Shown: positions 34,233 through 45,766, counted from the stretch's first letter. The stretch: DNA of 64,000 nt from Sabellastarte sp. h YS-2021 (GCA_964017235.1 OZ024927.1:22525160-22589159); one strand, 5' to 3'. The notes: generated from the letters alone by a model not told the origin. A program made the numbers and translations.

Positions 34233-34266
34233 AGTAGTACTAGGATTGACCCACCCAGTATTACTG
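34233..34266. mobile_element. 34-bp palindromic insertion with 5-bp duplication
   Basis: A repeat unit is broken by 34 bp starting AGTAGTACTAGG and ending CCCAGTATTACTG, whose ends are inverted copies. TCGGA flanks it on both sides (34228-34232 and 34267-34271), whereas intact units have it once. It looks like a minimal, almost internally empty DNA-transposon derivative. Confidence 0.7.
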
Positions 34267-34451
34267 TCGGATTTGACCTTGGTCCCTCCTTCAAGGTCAA
34301 ACAAGGATAGCCAAACTTAGAAGTGTTTATAACTCGCTTATTATTGGTCTTAGAGGTTTGGGATGTGACAACAACCTATAGAAAATCATGTTCTTGGGAT
34401 ATTCTGATGTTGTCAGATTTGACCTTGAGCCCCTCCTTCGAGGTCAAACAA

Positions 34452-34824
34452 AAGGGGCCACAGTGGCAGAGAGGTAACACTCTCGCCTCCCACCTCTGAG
34501 GCCGGGGTTCGGTTCCCGGCATGCCCTGGAGTGGGAAAGCTGCTAGTTGCTTGCTGTTTGGGAATTTTCAAAGGTATTTTCTAAAAATTAGGACATCATA
34601 ATTAATGGAAATAAAGTGTTGTGTAGATCTACTGTTATGATATTTTCTATCATGATAACCTTGTAGTGGGGGGCCAGCTAGTAGTTGCTTGCCATTGGTC
34701 GGCAGTTTACAGTACAGAACCCTGACGAACTGAATGTACTGGTTTCCTCTGCCCTTCCAACTACCCATCGTGATGTGACCTGTAGAGTGTTGAAAGTGAC
34801 GTAAAACCCCAGATAAATAAATAA
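34452..34824 (+). mobile_element. tRNA-derived SINE inserted in the tandem array
   Basis: Matches the family at 24119 (A-box-like TGGCAGAGAGG, B-box-like GGTTCGGTTCC, the same body and AAATAAATAAA tail). Flanked by the 11-bp duplication AGGTCAAACAA (34441-34451 and 34825-34835), which is array sequence. About 107 bp of foreign sequence (34565-34671) interrupts the body, with the TAGTTGCTTGC part of the SINE present on both sides of it. Confidence 0.9.
34565..34671 (+). repeat. Dispersed ~107-bp repeat, copy 2 (nested in SINE)
   Basis: Reverse complement of 3550-3660 with few differences. It sits between two imperfect copies of the SINE segment AGCTGCTAGTTGCTTGC and AGCTAGTAGTTGCTTGC, which may be a target duplication of about 20 bp or a trace of recombination between two SINEs. 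Confidence 0.75.
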
Positions 34825-34882
34825 AGGTCAAACAAGGAAGCCAAATTTAAAAGTGCTTATAACTCACTTATTATTGATCCTA

Positions 34883-35504
34883 GGGGCCAGTTGCACATGC
34901 ACGGATATGCCATGGATATATGTCACGGTTCCATATATGGTAACTGACAAGAGATGGGGTGGGTCATGATAAAGATTTACGGACCTGCCACGGATCTGCT
35001 ACTGAACTCCTACGGACTGCCACAGTGCCCCAAGGATAGGTTTGCGGATGAAAAGACTGCACAAAGGATTGGTCTTCTGACTGTTTTTTAATTGGCAAAC
35101 CCTTTCTGTGTTAGTCCGTAGCAGATCTGTATCAGATCCAGTTAGATCCGGCAATGTTTTTTGGGATATTTTCTTTGCACAGATGGGATGGGTTTACGGA
35201 CAATAAGGACACTCACAGATGAGCTATGGATGAGATACGGAAGAGCTACAGATACTAACATCTGTACGGATTTCCCCAAAAAATCAAGCATGTTTGATTT
35301 TTTCATAATGGCCTAGGGATTATATCTCATACTCGGCATGTCACTACGGATCGCAGCATGCTGCTACAGATCTCACAAGGACATTATGGATGCCCTAACG
35401 GATGGAAAATATGATCCGGAAATCACTCAACTGTTTTGAACATTATCCAAATTAGAAAACCTGGCGCGATCGGGTGGGCCATCCGTGAAAATGTGGCTGG
35501 GGTC
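34883..35504 (-). mobile_element. Harbinger-like MITE, copy B (~622 bp)
   Basis: Inverted relative to copies A and C: begins GGGGCCAGTTGCACATGC and ends GTGGCTGGGGTC. Flanks are CTA on the left and TTA on the right. The interior has many ATCCGTA/TACGGAT words and a central palindrome-like AAATCAAGCATGTTTGATTT near 35280. The outer Helentron array stops exactly at its left edge and does not resume on the right. Confidence 0.8.
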
Positions 35505-36636
35505 TTAGAATAGCATTTGCCTTTGTGTATGTCCAAGATAGTATAAAACACTATCCGGCTAAATACACTAGATAACAATTTAGTGTATAAATAACCAATG
35601 ACGAGCGAGGCGTTTTAGAGATTATACAACGTATAGTGTTAATAGGATCACTAAGGCGAATCCTGGGTGATTCTTATGAGCCTTGAGTAGTAAAATCTCT
35701 TATAAACCCGAGATCAGAATCAGTTATTTCTGTTTTAACATGATAAAAGTTTTTAAATAATAGGATACATACTATTTTTATTCACATTATAATGACAAAA
35801 ACAGACCGTTTCAACCATTTTACTTAGCAGGCAACTTATTGGCAGGACAGCCATATTTCATCCATTAGGGGGTCAGATTCACCAACAGATTCATGAATGA
35901 ATGATAATTCAACCTGTTGAGGTTATGCGGGATTTCATTTCCTCAATTGGCCAGTTGTGTCACGGTAGAATACATTATCTAACCAGATAAAGTAATGTAC
36001 AGCTGGGGTGTTAGAATACTGGTGTTGACCAAAGGATGTCGGCAATCGGCCTTGAGGAAACGCAGCTTTAAAATTATTTTTATAATTTTCTTAGCAGAAG
36101 TTGTGTAGATGCCTGGAACGGGTTCAATCAGAAAAGGCCAAAACAAGGAAAAATAAATTGACGTTGGCATCTTCTTGTAACCTACAGGGAACTATTCATT
36201 ATGTTACATATGACAGCTACACATGATGTGAAAGCATAATAAGGTGTTAATATATGCCCTCATCTGTGTTATTATCCACCTGACCTGGAATAAAGACTAG
36301 AGAAAAAGGTCTACAATATATATTCATAAATGTGATATTAACATTCACAAAAAAAACACTGATAACAATAATAGTTATAATAAATTGAAGCATTTTCAAA
36401 CTATAAGAGTTAGCTTTTTCAATTCAATGAATTTTTGAGAAAGTAAAGTAGCATCTGACAATTTGCTTAAGTCAGATTTGAGGGATGTATTTACAATTGT
36501 TTACAATTTTGAATGTGACAGTCTGGGCATCATCTCATTAATCTTTTAAGAGAAACTCACCCCACCATCGATTTCTGATTGCCGCCATACTAATTTAGTT
36601 TCAACAAGATCTATGACCTCTGTATAATAACCCTCC
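35505..36636. other. No gene seen
   Basis: Includes a short hairpin-like region near 35560-35590 (ATACACTA with TAGTGTAT). No supported gene. Confidence 0.4.
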
Positions 36637-37436
36637 CAGTAAACATTTTTGGGTTTTGCAAACGTTTGAAAGGAAACGTTTGGCAATGGTTAAAAATGAT
36701 GGGTATGAAAACCATTTGTAATAGAATGTTTTTAAAACGTTTTATGAAAACCGTTTATTAAACCTTTAACGATAAATGTTAGAAAAACATTATAAATGAA
36801 CATAATGATGTCTGAATAATAATGGGGTCAGAGGTCAAATTCAATATCTTTGTATGGTTGCTCACTATTGAAAATATTATTTTTATGTCTAAAATTGTAA
36901 GATAGAGGCTTAGAAACTGTGCCCCCCCTTCAATTCTTACTTTAAGGGATTGTATGTGGGGCAATTTTTGACAAAGTCCTCTAAAATCCCCTATTATTGT
37001 GCACCGCCATCTTTGTTTGGACATGTTTGAAGGTGGAGTTTTAAAATTATAGGTTTAAAAAACGTTTTTGATAGAATGTTTTTAAAACATTTGACAATCA
37101 ATGTTGTTTAAACATTTTATGTGTACTGTTTATCAAACATTTCATGATGAATGTTTGAAAAATGTTTCCAGCAAAACCTTAATTTCTTCAGCTATTTGAT
37201 AAATGTTTTAAAACGTTTCCAGTCATACCTAGCTTCTTGAGTTATTTTATAAACGTTTAATAAACGTTTTCAGTAAAAACGTTTGTATAGAGAATGTTTA
37301 TAAAACATTTTTTAAACATTACAGCATAAACATTTACTTAGAAACGTTTAGAAAACCAAAGATATGGTTTAATTCGGTTTTAAAAACGTTTGGTAAATGT
37401 TTAAACCATTTAAAAACGTTTCTAATGTTAACTGGG
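36637..37436. mobile_element. AAACGTTT-rich MITE, ~800 bp
   Basis: Ends are inverted: CCCAGTAAACATT at the left and AATGTTAACTGGG at the right (12 of 13 matching). The interior is packed with AAACGTTT, AAACATTT and GTTTAAAC words, many self-complementary, around a unique AT-rich centre (about 36790-37010). No transposase. A target-site duplication could not be settled. Confidence 0.75.
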
Positions 37437-39060
37437 CTGTTTGGTCCAGGAGTCTGTAGGAAACTGGAACAAGGGAACGTTAGTTGATATGAATGAAAAA
37501 AGGTCAAGATGTAGGGTAGCCTTGCCACAGGCGTTTATTATGTATAATATAGACACAACTGTTTGATTGCATTATAAGTATTTTTCATAATGCTCTCATA
37601 CATATACTTAGCCTAGCTTGCTGAAGTCTCCCAGACTAGAAAGGCCTCTAATACAGTGTGCATTATGGCAAAAATATTTCACGTTTGCATTATGGTTGAG
37701 ACAGCCTGGAAGGCCAGGCTAGATGTAGGGCATTGGTATAGGCACAAATATACAAGAAGAAATAGCTAAGTATGTTTTCAATCAGGCATAAACTAAACAC
37801 ACATGGGAGACTATCCATATATCTGAGATCTTCGGTGGTTTAGTTGTAGGAAAGTGGACTAAGAAGTCAAAGCTCAAGGAAGGCTATGTATGTCATATAA
37901 AATCGATGGTTGGTTGGTGTTAATAATACAAGTGATGAGAGAGACTTGGTCTACTTTTAAAGTAAAAAATAGACGACAGAATATTCATTTAGAACAAGAT
38001 ATTTAGTCATTTTTATATATTTGTGAACAGGGATGGGGTCGATGTAATAGATGTAGAAGAAAAGCAACAGATTTGCTGTAATTTAAATGTAATATTAATA
38101 TTAACAGACTGAAATATTGAAAAATGTAATAGTAATAGATTGTAAAGTAATAGAAATTTATCCATGTTTATAATCTGGATGTGAAAGCGTTTACAACTTT
38201 TTAAAAGTATAACAGCCTCACTGAATTGCTTGTGAAATCACTTGAACAACAAATAGATACATATACTGCTGCATTATTTTTATAGTTGTGAGTCAGTTTA
38301 TCAAAAGGTTAATTGTAGCGATTGCCCAGCTCAGGAATGTGACACTTTTACCTTGTTTGATATATCAATTGTAGTATCATTGGTAGACTAATTACAACAC
38401 TGCGCTCTCTCCCTCCCTGCATGCTTTGATTATAGAAATAGCTAAGTTGTTGTGGAAATAAATTTTCAAGACAGAAATACCCACATTATTTATAGATCCG
38501 AATGTGTACAACTGATGGATTTAAATATATCTCTTTAGAATTATTTAAATAGAGGTTTTAATGAAAGCAAAAACTCAAACTTGCAAGCAGAATGAAACTT
38601 ATGGTCTTCACAGAACTCCTACATTGTAAAAGTCTCTTTAAATTTGACAACCCATTTGAAGGTAATCATAATTTAAGGTAACATTAATTGGCTTTATGTT
38701 TCAGGACTTCTGGCTTCCCTGAGTCCCCTTGTATGAATTCTAATATCCTTAAGTGGTTATGATTACATATTCATTGGCCATGCCAAGCCTACACTGTACA
38801 AATTCTTCCCTACTGCCAAAAGGATGTATTGAAATCTTTGAACCTTTAAAGCTTGGTAAAACCTTCAGTTATTTACCACCAAATACTGATAACAGGAATC
38901 CTTACTAAACTCCTTACCTAAAATCACTATATCAGGGTGGACCAGGATATGCGGTAATGGTTGGTATGTGGCAGGTGGGATATATATCCCTTTATGATGC
39001 ATATCTGACGTCATTCATCAATATGACAGATAATATGGCATGTGTAGTTTAAATATCGAG
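37437..39060. other. No gene seen; AT-rich sequence
   Basis: No exon or repeat that I can support. Confidence 0.4.
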
Positions 39061-39066
39061 TCTGTA

Positions 39067-39128
39067 AGTATGATTTTCCTGTTTCAGACTTGATAACAGT
39101 ATGATTTTCCTGTTTCAGACTTGGTAAC
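39067..39128. repeat. 31-bp perfect-spaced tandem duplication
   Basis: Two 31-bp units starting AGTATGATTTTCCTG, differing by one base (GATAAC versus GGTAAC). A recent slippage-type duplication; it doubles an acceptor-like TTTCCTGTTTCAG. Confidence 0.9.
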
Positions 39129-39439
39129 AGCTAGCAATTATGAAATAATGTTCTACATAATGTTGTACATAATGACATGTCCAATTTCTGATATTATTTT
39201 CACTTAGCTAGTATGCACAATCAACATAAGAAATTTGTGACATTTGTTGAAATATACCATCTAAACTGAATACTCTTTTGCCATGCTGGTAAAAAAACAT
39301 CTCACAAAAGATTTATGTTTTTGTCACAGAAGCTGGTGTGTCTCATGTGTGGGAGTTCTTTCAACTAGAAGTAAATAACAGGTCCTTTGACTAAATGTCT
39401 TCTGCAAACATTCTTAAAAGATGTATCAACATTATAAAA

Positions 39440-39600
39440 AGAATTGCAAATAAAGTCAGACTCTATTGCATGTGTATCGAAGGCTCTGTTTATGTCTATA
39501 AAAGTTCCAAAAATTTACCATTTCTAACCAGTCTGATACTGTAGAACCCTACAATAATTTTAACATTTCAGACCGGTCATCAAGTTAATACACTGTAAAT
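39440..39600 (-). pseudogene. LINE reverse-transcriptase relic (motif A)
   Basis: On the minus strand the region at about 39475-39510 encodes GTFIDINRAFDTHAIE, which has the RT motif A pattern with catalytic Asp. Stops lie upstream on that strand. Only a fragment is identifiable. Confidence 0.5.
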
Positions 39601-40170
39601 ACATGCTGACTAGCCTCGTTTAGGGTTCCAGTCTTGAGCATTTAGAAAGGACGAATGTGAGGTTCGGTTGTTCAGTTGTTAAAATACATTTCACACTAAA
39701 ACTGTTCTAAACTAAATGAAATTGTTTTAGTAATTTGATTAACAATACCACTATATGTTATGAGGTATCAGTTTAAGCCAGATAGACATATTGCTGTCTT
39801 TACAGTGTTTTGACATTAAGGCCAGTATATGCATACCAATATCGTTGGTTTTTTCAAATAAAAAAGAAACTGTAACCTTAATCGAGGCTAGCCAAGATGT
39901 ATAAACACTGTCTTCACTTGATGGCTGTACAGGTCTAAAATGCTATAAATATTAAAGGTTTCTGTAAAGAAATCATAAATTTCAAGAAGTCATAAACCGC
40001 CTCTTGTGTAATTGATAGATGGTTGATCTATATGTTTTAGTCATCTTGATTGTAAAGGTTTCTTACAAACCGCTAACATTTGAAAGATTCAAGGTTTTTC
40101 TGACAGGAAAGAAGGTCATTTATACATATGTACTTAATTAAAAGAGAGTTCCTCAGTGGGGTGGGGGAAA

Positions 40171-40188
40171 GGGGGGGGGGGGGGGGGG
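40171..40188. repeat. Poly-G tract (18 G)
   Basis: Eighteen consecutive G residues preceded by a G-rich stretch. Length may be unreliable. Confidence 0.9.
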
Positions 40189-40835
40189 TCAGGATTTTCC
40201 AGACGTATGAAGAACCTTCGTACAATGCCTCTGGTAGAATGAGGCACACAAGAAAGAGTAGAAAAGAATGGCTGATCATGGGTGAATATGTCATATTTTA
40301 AATAGTTATGAATGTATGTCATCACATTGAAAATAGACCTCAACAAAGTTCTCATCCGACAGATATTATAACAGAGTGTAAATTGGAGATATTGTAGCAA
40401 TCACATGACTCTAACATACTACAAGAATGATAGAATTTGTTGAACCAAAACCTGCCCGGTTTTAGGTTTGATTTCACTCACTTTAAAGAACTCACATAAG
40501 TTTTGATAATAAAATTTAATCTGCTACATTAAGGGATATTTTGAAACAACATTTGCTCTTGTTATATGCAAACTAAGGTGGTATTCATTTGACGTTGTAA
40601 TGGTCCAGCATAACTAAATAAATATATTAATTAAACAGTTAACCAATGACATTATTGCCCCAAATTGACGCATAACTAATCATCATACACAAGAAATCTA
40701 CCAGACCACAAAGATAAACAGTGGACTTAGATGCCCTGGTTTAATGTCTTCACAACATTATCAAACTTCAGGTTTCATGTCTGGTTCAACAGCTAGTGTC
40801 ATATTGGGACAAGCCATCACTATTGTCACTTGTGG

Positions 40836-41058
40836 AATTTATTTATTTGGGGTTTTACGTCGCTTTCAACACTATATACAGGTCATATCACGACGAGTAG
40901 TTGGAAGGGCAGAGGAAACCAGTACATACAGTTTGTCAGGGTTCTGTACTGTAAACTGCTGACCAACGGCAAGCAACTACCAGCTTTCCCACTTGAGGCC
41001 GTGCTGGGAATCAAACCCCGGCCTCAGAGGTGGGAGGCGAGAGTGTTACCGTGGCCCC
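40836..41058 (-). mobile_element. Full-length tRNA-derived SINE, minus strand
   Basis: Same family as 24119. On the plus strand it starts with the tail complement (ATTTATTTATTTGGGG) and ends with the tRNA-like head complement. Flanked by a perfect 13-bp duplication TTGTCACTTGTGG (40823-40835 and 41059-41071). B-box complement and body are intact; the A-box region carries a small deletion. Confidence 0.93.
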
Positions 41059-41071
41059 TTGTCACTTGTGG

Positions 41072-42326
41072 GAGTTCAGCCCACACAGTGGTAACAAGCT
41101 GTGATCAGATGCCAAGCCTGCTAACCCACTAGGCCACTGAGGATTTCTCATAACGTAAATGTGTGTCATCTGTCATACATGCAGGCATATGCAGTGGTTA
41201 TTCAGAAGATGTAAAACAAAGTAAAGGATAAAAGTATCCATTTGTGTGCAAACATATGCTAGCAATCAGTTCTCCACCTTGCATATGTTTGACATTATAA
41301 TGTCTCTAGTACTACTAAATAAATATATTAATAAAAATATAACCATTGACATTGTTGCCACAGTTTCACATATGAGCATTAAAAGAGTAATATCAGGGAA
41401 AGATTTGCTACAAGTGTTAATGCTTTACAACACAGTCCCAGGTCCAGTGATGGGACCAATACATAAGACTTTGACTTAGGGATTAAAAATCTTTGTTTTT
41501 CTGTATAAAAGTTAGTTGTATTAGTACATTTTTCTCTAACTGCACAACATTAGTGTAAGGGTGACCTTGACCTTTGAAATATCATTATAGCTCAGAACAC
41601 TTACAGATTTCTTAAAAGTAACTTTAAAAGTCTGCTCGACACATTTTATGTTAAATTTACATCTACTCGTAAAATGTTAATATTGGCATATTTACAACAT
41701 AGCGTTACTGCTTTACTAAGATACAAAGATACAAGGAGTTTAAGATAAATATTTGAGCATAGCAAGAAAAGTATAGCTTCATGTACATTATGCACTCATG
41801 CATGTAAAAAGTCGTTACAACCTGGAGTCATAATGTACTCCTACTGTGAGTTGTAAATTATAAAGTGTCACAGATAAACTTGTAACACAATTAAAGAGAC
41901 TGCTCATCTCACTCCTCCACTGCAGTATATTAAGTAGTTCCCCAGTGAGATGCTACTTAAAAATTACAATAAAGTAAATCTTTTGGTTTCTTGGTTTTTT
42001 TTATAAAGTGACAGAGGCAGTAGTCCTGCTTAAGCAGCAGGTGCTTTAGATAACTGTCCATGACCAATCTGAAAGCGCCAGTCTTAAAATGTGTGTGTTT
42101 TTAAAGAACATCACTACTTTCACCAAGTCTTTGGGTACTGTATGATGTTTGGAGAAACAATGTGACAAATGAAGAGACTATCCCCTTTACTCCAGAATGC
42201 TTGTGGTATAATGAACTCCTATAAGTTTCCGATTTAAATTTAACTGTTCAGGCTACTGATGGGTACAAATACAAAGACTTAGAGCAAGTCTACAGAATCA
42301 CAAGTGTATTTTTTATGTATTTTCAG
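41072..42326. other. Putative intron sequence upstream of the 60-bp exon
   Basis: No further exon was recognised. The last bases (ATTTTTTATGTATTTTCAG) form the acceptor of the exon at 42327. Confidence 0.45.
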
Positions 42327-42386
42327 TTGGAAATTCAGAGAGAGGATCACCTAGGAAGAAAGGCAAGTCTTCACAATTCAGCTCAG
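42327..42386 (+). CDS. Internal exon of an unrecognised host gene
   Basis: Sixty bases between a strong acceptor (T-rich tract ending TTTTCAG) and a consensus donor (CAG/GTGAGT). Read in the phase required by the terminal exon at 46696 (two bases, nineteen codons, one base) it is open and encodes a basic, Ser-rich segment including GSPRKKGKSSQF. The clean phase match over a 4.3-kb intron supports that both belong to one plus-strand gene. The N-terminal exons must lie further left or outside the window. Confidence 0.6.
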
Positions 42387-42710
42387 GTGAGTCTAGTCTT
42401 TCATGTTGCTACTGATTATGAATATATGGCATAATCTTATACATGTTCACTCATTCATATTGCTGTAAAATGAGGAAAATTCTAATCGGAGCTAATTAAG
42501 TTCAGTAGAGTGTTACTTGCAAATAATAATAATTATACTTAATTAAATTATAGTTTATTTCTGTAGCCAAATATACATTCAGAATTTTTACCTAAAGTCG
42601 GTTTTAATACCTAAAGATTCTCTACCTGAGTTACTTAGGTGAATTTTTAGGGGCCAAATATAAACCAGGAATCTCTACCTAAAAGTTAATTTCATTGCAG
42701 TACTAGTAAT

Positions 42711-43867
42711 TGTATCCACCGGATAGCATCCGGTGGATACTATGGATTTGACTTCGTTACGCCTACGCCACCGCCGCTGTTACCGATCTAACAAAAAAAT
42801 ATTATAGCTAGCCTTCTTAAATTTGCAGGATATATTCATAGCCACAAAATCTTGCCTGGGAATATTTTTGGCCTCATTTTGAAAAACAAGATGGCCGCCA
42901 TGGGCGTTTTTCGACTTTAAACAAGGACTTTTGGTGGCGCTCTAGAGCAAAGGTTATTATAGAGAGATCTCAAATTCGCAGGATATGCTCCTCATTATAA
43001 ATTCTTGACTAGGAATATTTTTGGCCTCATTTTGAAAATCAAGATGGCCGCCACAGGCGTTTCTTTGCAGTCATGAAAAGTGCTTATATCTCCCTTATTA
43101 TTGGTCCTAGAGGTTTGGGGTGGTAAACCAACCTATAGGAAATCATGGCCTGGGAATCTTTTGGTGTGGTCGGATTTGACCTTGGACCCCTCTTTCAAGG
43201 TCAAACGAGGATAGCCAAACTTAAAAGTGCTTATAACTCACTTATTATTGGTCCTAGAGGTTTGGGATGGTAAACCAACCTATAGGAAATCATGGCCTGG
43301 GAATCTTTTGGTGTGGTCGGATTTGACCTTGGACCCCTCCTTCAAGGTCAAACGAGCATAGCCAAACTTAAAAGTGCTTATAACTCGCTTATTATTGGTC
43401 CTAGAGGTTTGGGATGGTAAACCAACCTATAGGAAATCATGGGCTGGGAATCTTTTGGTGTGGTCGGATTTGACCTTGGACCCCTCCTTCAAGGTCAAAC
43501 GAGCATAGCCAAACTTAAAAGTGCTTATAACTTGCTTATTATTGGTCCTAGAGCTTTGGAATGGTAAACCAAAATCTAGGAAATCATGGGCTGGGAATCT
43601 TTTGGTGTGATCGGATTTGACCTTTGGCCCCTCTTTCAAGGTCAAATGAGGATTGCCAAAATTAGTGTTTATATCTTGCTTATTCATATTCCTAGAGGTC
43701 TGCAGTGTCACACCAACCTATAGGAAATCATGGGCTAAGAATCTTTTGATATGGTCAGATTTCACCTTGGGCTTTTCCTTCAAGGTTAAGCGATGTTAGA
43801 ATGGCTATGGTGAGTTTTCTTCTGGTGGATACAATTTGCATCGGTTCTCCGATGCGATAGGTCTAGT
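42711..43867 (+). mobile_element. Helentron-like element with both ends preserved (1157 bp)
   Basis: The 5' end TGTATCCACC is followed by a hairpin with 10-bp arms (42715-42737). Near the 3' end is the inverted GGTGGATACA (43824-43833), then an 18-nt hairpin with 7-bp arms GCATCGG/CCGATGC (43838-43855), and the element ends GGTCTAGT 12 nt later. Flanks are T on both sides (AGTAAT/ and /TAAAAC) with no duplication. Inside are two AAGATGGCCGCCA modules (42890, 43043) and four to five 147-bp core repeats. There is no Rep/helicase. It lies in the putative intron between 42386 and 46696. Confidence 0.87.
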
Positions 43868-44440
43868 TAAAACTTTATGTTCTTAATACGTTTATGTCAG
43901 TATTTGAAACCAAATAGTTATTTCTGTATCAGGCATTTTTATCATTCTTTTACCAATAAGTCTGGCAACAATACTGCATGTTATATTATGTATGTTTCTT
44001 TTTAGATCTATAATTGCATTAAATTTTCATTGATCTGGGTAAATATGAAAACAAAAATACTATAATTTCAATGTTGTTTTCCCGCTTTCTATTTCCAACT
44101 CCAGGTTTGGATTATTAAACTGCTACTAATAATTTTCAGGAATAATCTGATGCACAATTACACTATCTTTAACAAAGTTGGCACATGATTTATTCTTTTA
44201 ATCAGTTGTGAATTATAACAATTGTGACTTAAATTCCATTGATAATTAGTTATCAGGCCCAACCTATTGTTCGTCTGATGTAGTAGTGTGGACAACAAGT
44301 AAGTTAAAACGTGAATGTTCAATCTTTTCTAATATGTTTTTTCTCAATTCATCTTTATCTTCATGCAAATAACAAACCATTTAAACCTTGTGTTTTCTGA
44401 TGTCTTAATTAAATAGTGTTTTTCAATCAAATGTCACACT
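43868..44440. other. Putative intron sequence
   Basis: AT-rich, no supported feature. Confidence 0.4.
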
Positions 44441-44449
44441 CGGCTCATT

Positions 44450-44660
44450 TGTGTAGCATGCCTCACCACAGTCTCTCGTCTCAGATATCCTGGGTTCGAA
44501 TCTTAGCATTGTTTGTCCTGAGTGGGACAGTTAACACATTCCTGCCAGTGTCAGATGCTTTACAGTTTAAAATCTTGACAAAATTACATACATTTGTTTT
44601 CTTCCTGTGACAAAAGTATGTGTTCTGGCATAGTCTACCCAGTGTGTTTAAAGTGAGCGT
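44450..44660 (+). repeat. Degraded tRNA-derived SINE relic
   Basis: B-box-like GGGTTCGAATCTTAGC, then GAGTGGGACAGTTAACAC, TTTACAGTTTAAAATCTTGAC and TTTTCTTCCTGT in the order of the SINE body, strongly diverged. No target-site duplication found. Confidence 0.5.
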
Positions 44661-45277
44661 CAGGCCAATTATAAAATGGAGAACTGCGTAGTCAACAAAA
44701 GTGTGTCTCTGCGCATATTGTGGGAGTATTTTATAAAGAAATATTGTTCACACGTACATTCTCCAAACATAATTTTATGATATAAACACATGCAAATGCG
44801 TATGCATTTTAAAGACCGGAAATTTCTTTTGAAATTGAAAATGTATTTTGTTTGTTTTTTTGAGCCAAATAACTACAGCGAAGAAATATGGTTTCAAATA
44901 AGTAATAGGGATGATTCAGTTCCATGTTATTTGGAAAGTATATGTCTGCTTTGAAATACTATAACTGTTTTTTAATAGAAATAAAGTACTCAAGCTTGAA
45001 CTAATTATGTAAATTAAGAACGGTCACCCAGCATCATCGAAAAAGTAAGGCCATTCTGAATGGCCAAGCTTGTGAGATGAAAGAGCATTTATTTTTGCTG
45101 TCAAATATCAATTAAATGGTCTGGCTTTTGAATGGCAAGTTCCAAATATTTATATTAAATATCAATAGCTTAATGCTGCATTAAATACAAGGGTTAATAG
45201 AAGAGTTCACTGTAAAATTAGTGCTACATAAGACTTCAGATTTCAGATGGGTTTGTTTATTCTTCTAGAAAAGTCAC

Positions 45278-45530
45278 AAGTTGTGAATCCTCTACCAATA
45301 AGTTGGCCATGTTGATGATAAGTTGTGAACCCTCTACTATTGACTTGGTTATATTGGTAACAAATTGTGAACTCCCCAACAATAAATTGTCAATGTGGGT
45401 GCTAAGTTGTGAACCTTTTATACAAATAAGTTGGTTATACTGGTGAAAAGTTGTGTGCCCTCTGCCAATAAATTGACAATATAGGAGATAAGTTTTGTCT
45501 CTACCAGTAAGTTCTAATATTTGTGATACT
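45278..45530. repeat. Degenerate 42-bp minisatellite, ~6 units
   Basis: Units begin AAGTTGTGAA or close variants and repeat about every 42 bases. The period is a multiple of three, so the minus strand stays open (45257-45577) with a 14-residue periodicity (variants of LLVEDSQLVT). There is no other evidence that it is translated. Confidence 0.8.
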
Positions 45531-45766
45531 ATCCTGTTTTGGCCTGAACAATGCTTCAAATTTGTTCCAATCATCAATTAATACGGATACATAGTTTCTC
45601 CTACACATTTAATTCAGTTTACGGATGGATGGTTCATCTGGCAGAAACAACTAAACTTGGTCCAAAAATGGAAAATACCTTTTGATCTCAATCTGGAATA
45701 TTGGTAATCAATGTGAAATATTAACCCTAGAATTCAATAAATTTTGATGAGGTATTCCTTCTGTAA

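Larger units (their letters stand above)
30200..34882 (+). mobile_element. Outer Helentron-like tandem-repeat element (interrupted)
   Basis: The left end TGTATTCACC starts after a T (...GTTAT/TGTATT), followed by a decayed hairpin, ATACTTTGG, an AAGATGGCCGCCATGG module and then copies of the 147-bp core repeat. It is interrupted by a second element of the same kind (31189-34009) and resumes at 34010 in the same repeat unit. A SINE and a 34-bp insertion also lie within it. Core repeats stop at 34882 where a Harbinger-like MITE begins; no 3' hairpin is found, so the 3' end is lost. Confidence 0.8.
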
